From the NCBI GenBank assembly GCA_964058845.1, contig CAXKVR010000252.1, positions 1 through 51,039 of the forward strand: a DNA stretch of 51,039 nt. The letters run 5' to 3'. The position numbers and the translations under genes were made by a program. Position 1 is the stretch's first letter; each line of letters starts with the position of its first letter. This document shows positions 49,020-51,039 of this stretch, in pieces. The stretch is from Carex sylvatica. Taxonomy: Eukaryota; Streptophyta; Magnoliopsida; Poales; Cyperaceae. A model generated the notes under the pieces. The model did no database searches and was not told the origin of the DNA. It saw only the letters and a list, made by a program, of their open reading frames with translations.

Positions 49020-49620
49020 ATGAGCCCCTGTCTGAGAGAAAACCTCAAAATCGAACCCCAAAAATGCACCAATTGCAAAATAAAGGGTCATGACTATAAC
49101 AATTGTTGGCTTCTTCATTCTAATCTCCGACCAAAGTGGTGGAAGGAAAAAGGTGGGGGTAGTCAGGGGCGAAACCCTAAGGGGGGAGAAGAGGAGAGAA
49201 GGATTTGCTGGAGCGGTGCTATTTGGCGGACCAAACGAAGAGAAGCGATTTGCTTCTGTCGAACCGAGTGAAGGAGCTCAACCAAGCGGATTCACGAAGG
49301 GAGCCGGGTCCGCCTCCAACACTAGCGGGTTCGCCCATACTAACGGATCTGCAGCTGTATCCAGATCCGAATTTGCAAAGATTCTCTCCTATCTAAGTGG
49401 GCTGTTGAATGGAAAGCCCAACACAGGTTTTGTTAAAACTCAATACTTAATAGAAACCCAAACCGAAAAAAATAAATATGTAATACCAAACAAAAGAATT
49501 GATACAAGTCCAAACAAAGATAAAACAAACTTTGGTGAAATAAGTCGATTAAAATGTACATATCTAGATAGTTTAGATCACGAATATTTCAAAAATAAGT
49601 TTAGATCACCAATAGTTTAG
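49020..49620 (+). pseudogene. Copia gag relic, second copy
   Basis: Duplicate of 14127-14727 with the same zinc knuckle and the same frame break. Confidence 0.6.
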
Positions 49621-49647
49621 ATCACGAATTTTTAATCATTAAAAATA

Positions 49648-49855
49648 GGACATGGATAGTGTTTTGTTTTTCTTTTTATTCATGAGTTCTCTTGCGCCTC
49701 GGATAGTCGAGGTAGGGCGGTTTTATTTAAAAGTGCATAAACTAAAACAAATTTTCTTGTCAAAAATTCAGGTACTGTTTTTAACATGAAGTAGTTTATT
49801 GTTGAAGTTCATTTGTTGCTTGCTTTCTATTTACCTTTTAAAGAGTGCAGTTTAC
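49648..49855 (+). pseudogene. Diverged AAC 3'UTR relic, second copy
   Basis: Duplicate of 14755-14962. Its presence shows the relic existed before the large duplication. Confidence 0.55.
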
Positions 49856-51039
49856 ATGTTTTCTTGTTTTATATATTCTGAATGTGAATTGCCTCTCTCT
49901 ATTTTCTCTGTTACTCTCGGCGCAACTGAGCATTTATTCTCTTCCTTCTTACAGCTGGCTCAATTTTTGTTTTTGCACTTTTTTTTAATCTCAAAATTGA
50001 GAGCGCTGCTCCCATTCCAAAGCTGACTAGAACTGTCCAGTTCCATCCTTTTCATTCTTCTTCATTTCCTCTATTAGCCACCTCCATTTTGCTTTTTTGG
50101 TTGGTCTTGGTCCTTTTTTCCCCTTCTTTTTATGGGTCAACACTCAACACATGGCCCCTATGTGAACAGTTATTTTCATTGTAACCGTTATAGCGGTTAG
50201 TGTTGTATGTATATAACGGTTGTATTGATGGTGTTTATACAGTCCTAATGGTTGTAATAATTCTACGAAAACTGAGAGGGCACCAGAGAGGCTGTTCATA
50301 ATCCTTATATTTTGAATATGTAGGTTGTTTTTAGCCTTGGATTGCCAGCCAGTCATACATGCAGATTGTCAACTGGAAGTTGAAAAGGTTTGATCATAAC
50401 ATCACGAATCTCCAAGCATATTTGAGACATGAATTGCCAAGATGTCATCAATTTGGATTGCCAGTTTGTTATTTTGACGATCATTTTTCCTAACAGCTGT
50501 CATGGTTTCGTTTGCTCTCTTAACGGTTTACTAAACTATAAAGTGATTTCCATAGTGAATCGTTATAAAGGCTTAGTGCACATAACACAATTGTTGCAAC
50601 AGTAATCTGCACAGAAATGCTGATATGGGGTGGTGTTATGTTTTTGTTCTGAATATTTTTATGGTGCATTGTGCTGCACTTGAATTTTAAAGTACACTGT
50701 GCTGTACTTTGATTTTATAAAAGTAGATCATGTTGCACTTGAATTTTCATGAAAGTGCACCATATTGTGGTTGAATTACATGTGTTTATATTTTTAGAAT
50801 AAAACAGCAAAAATGACTAGTAAACGAAAGAACTCGCAACATAGAAGACTCCAAATCCGGTGAAGGCCGAATGCAGTTGCTTGGATGATGGGACGGCCTA
50901 AATTGGCTGGGAACAAATCTTGATTCTCTATTCTTCTCCATTAAACTTTTAACAAATTTTATTAATTGACAACATCTCTCTTTCCATTTATCACTTTCCT
51001 ACATACACAAATGTCCCAGGTTACTCCCAGTAATAAACA

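Larger units (their letters stand above)
47631..51039 (+). repeat. Second copy of the array 3' flank (large tandem duplication, offset 34893 bp)
   Basis: Matches 12738-16146 at a constant offset with no indel. By eye four substitutions are seen (13133/48026, 13201/48094, 13232/48125, 13381/48274). The window ends about 154 bp before the position where the stop codon of a second WAK gene would lie. Confidence 0.93.

Overview
The window is nuclear DNA of a flowering plant, almost certainly a eudicot. The protein genes are split by GT-AG introns, intergenic DNA is AT-rich, and the families are plant ones: a wall-associated receptor kinase, a clade-D-like PP2C, a DUF295 F-box protein and a mitochondrial ADP/ATP carrier with the long plant presequence. 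Copia, Gypsy-like, CACTA, LINE-like, SINE-like and MITE remnants fill much of the rest. The species cannot be named from the sequence.

Layout. (1) 1-13801 is a tandem array of a 3347-bp unit. Each unit holds part of intron 1, exon 2, intron 2, exon 3 and the 3' region of an ADP/ATP carrier (AAC) gene, plus the LTR and leader of a broken copia element. Four exon 2-3 pairs are present, and the window opens inside the tail of a further unit. (2) 13802-16146 is the array's 3' flank: a copia gag relic, an older AAC 3'UTR relic and unassigned DNA. (3) 16300-19758 (minus) is a three-exon WAK-type kinase. (4) 19759-24850 is intergenic, with LINE-like and AAC 3'UTR relics. (5) 24851-25947 is an F-box/DUF295 exon. 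(6) 28703-30937 is a four-exon PP2C lacking two metal-binding aspartates. (7) 31000-37700 is repeat-rich and holds a 2-kb solo LTR and a candidate AAC promoter. (8) 37710-40936 is a complete AAC gene: exon 1 plus the first unit of a second array. Two more exon 2-3 units follow, ending at 48694. (9) 48695-51039 repeats the flank of the first array at a constant offset of 34893 bp. The window stops just before a second WAK copy would begin.

The striking feature is amplification at two scales. A cassette of the last two coding exons, without exon 1 or promoter, is repeated about 4+ and 3 times with almost no sequence change. The array, its 3' flank and probably the WAK, F-box and PP2C genes lie in a larger tandem duplication of about 34.9 kb. 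The unit junctions carry a micro-templated scar, and one breakpoint lies in the terminal inverted repeat of a 130-bp CACTA-type MITE in intron 1. The sequence alone cannot tell recent real amplification from an assembly effect, but fixed differences between copies argue that at least part is real.

There is no operon logic here. The AAC supplies mitochondrial ADP/ATP exchange, the WAK is a cell-surface receptor kinase, the F-box protein is a putative SCF adaptor, and the PP2C is probably catalytically impaired.
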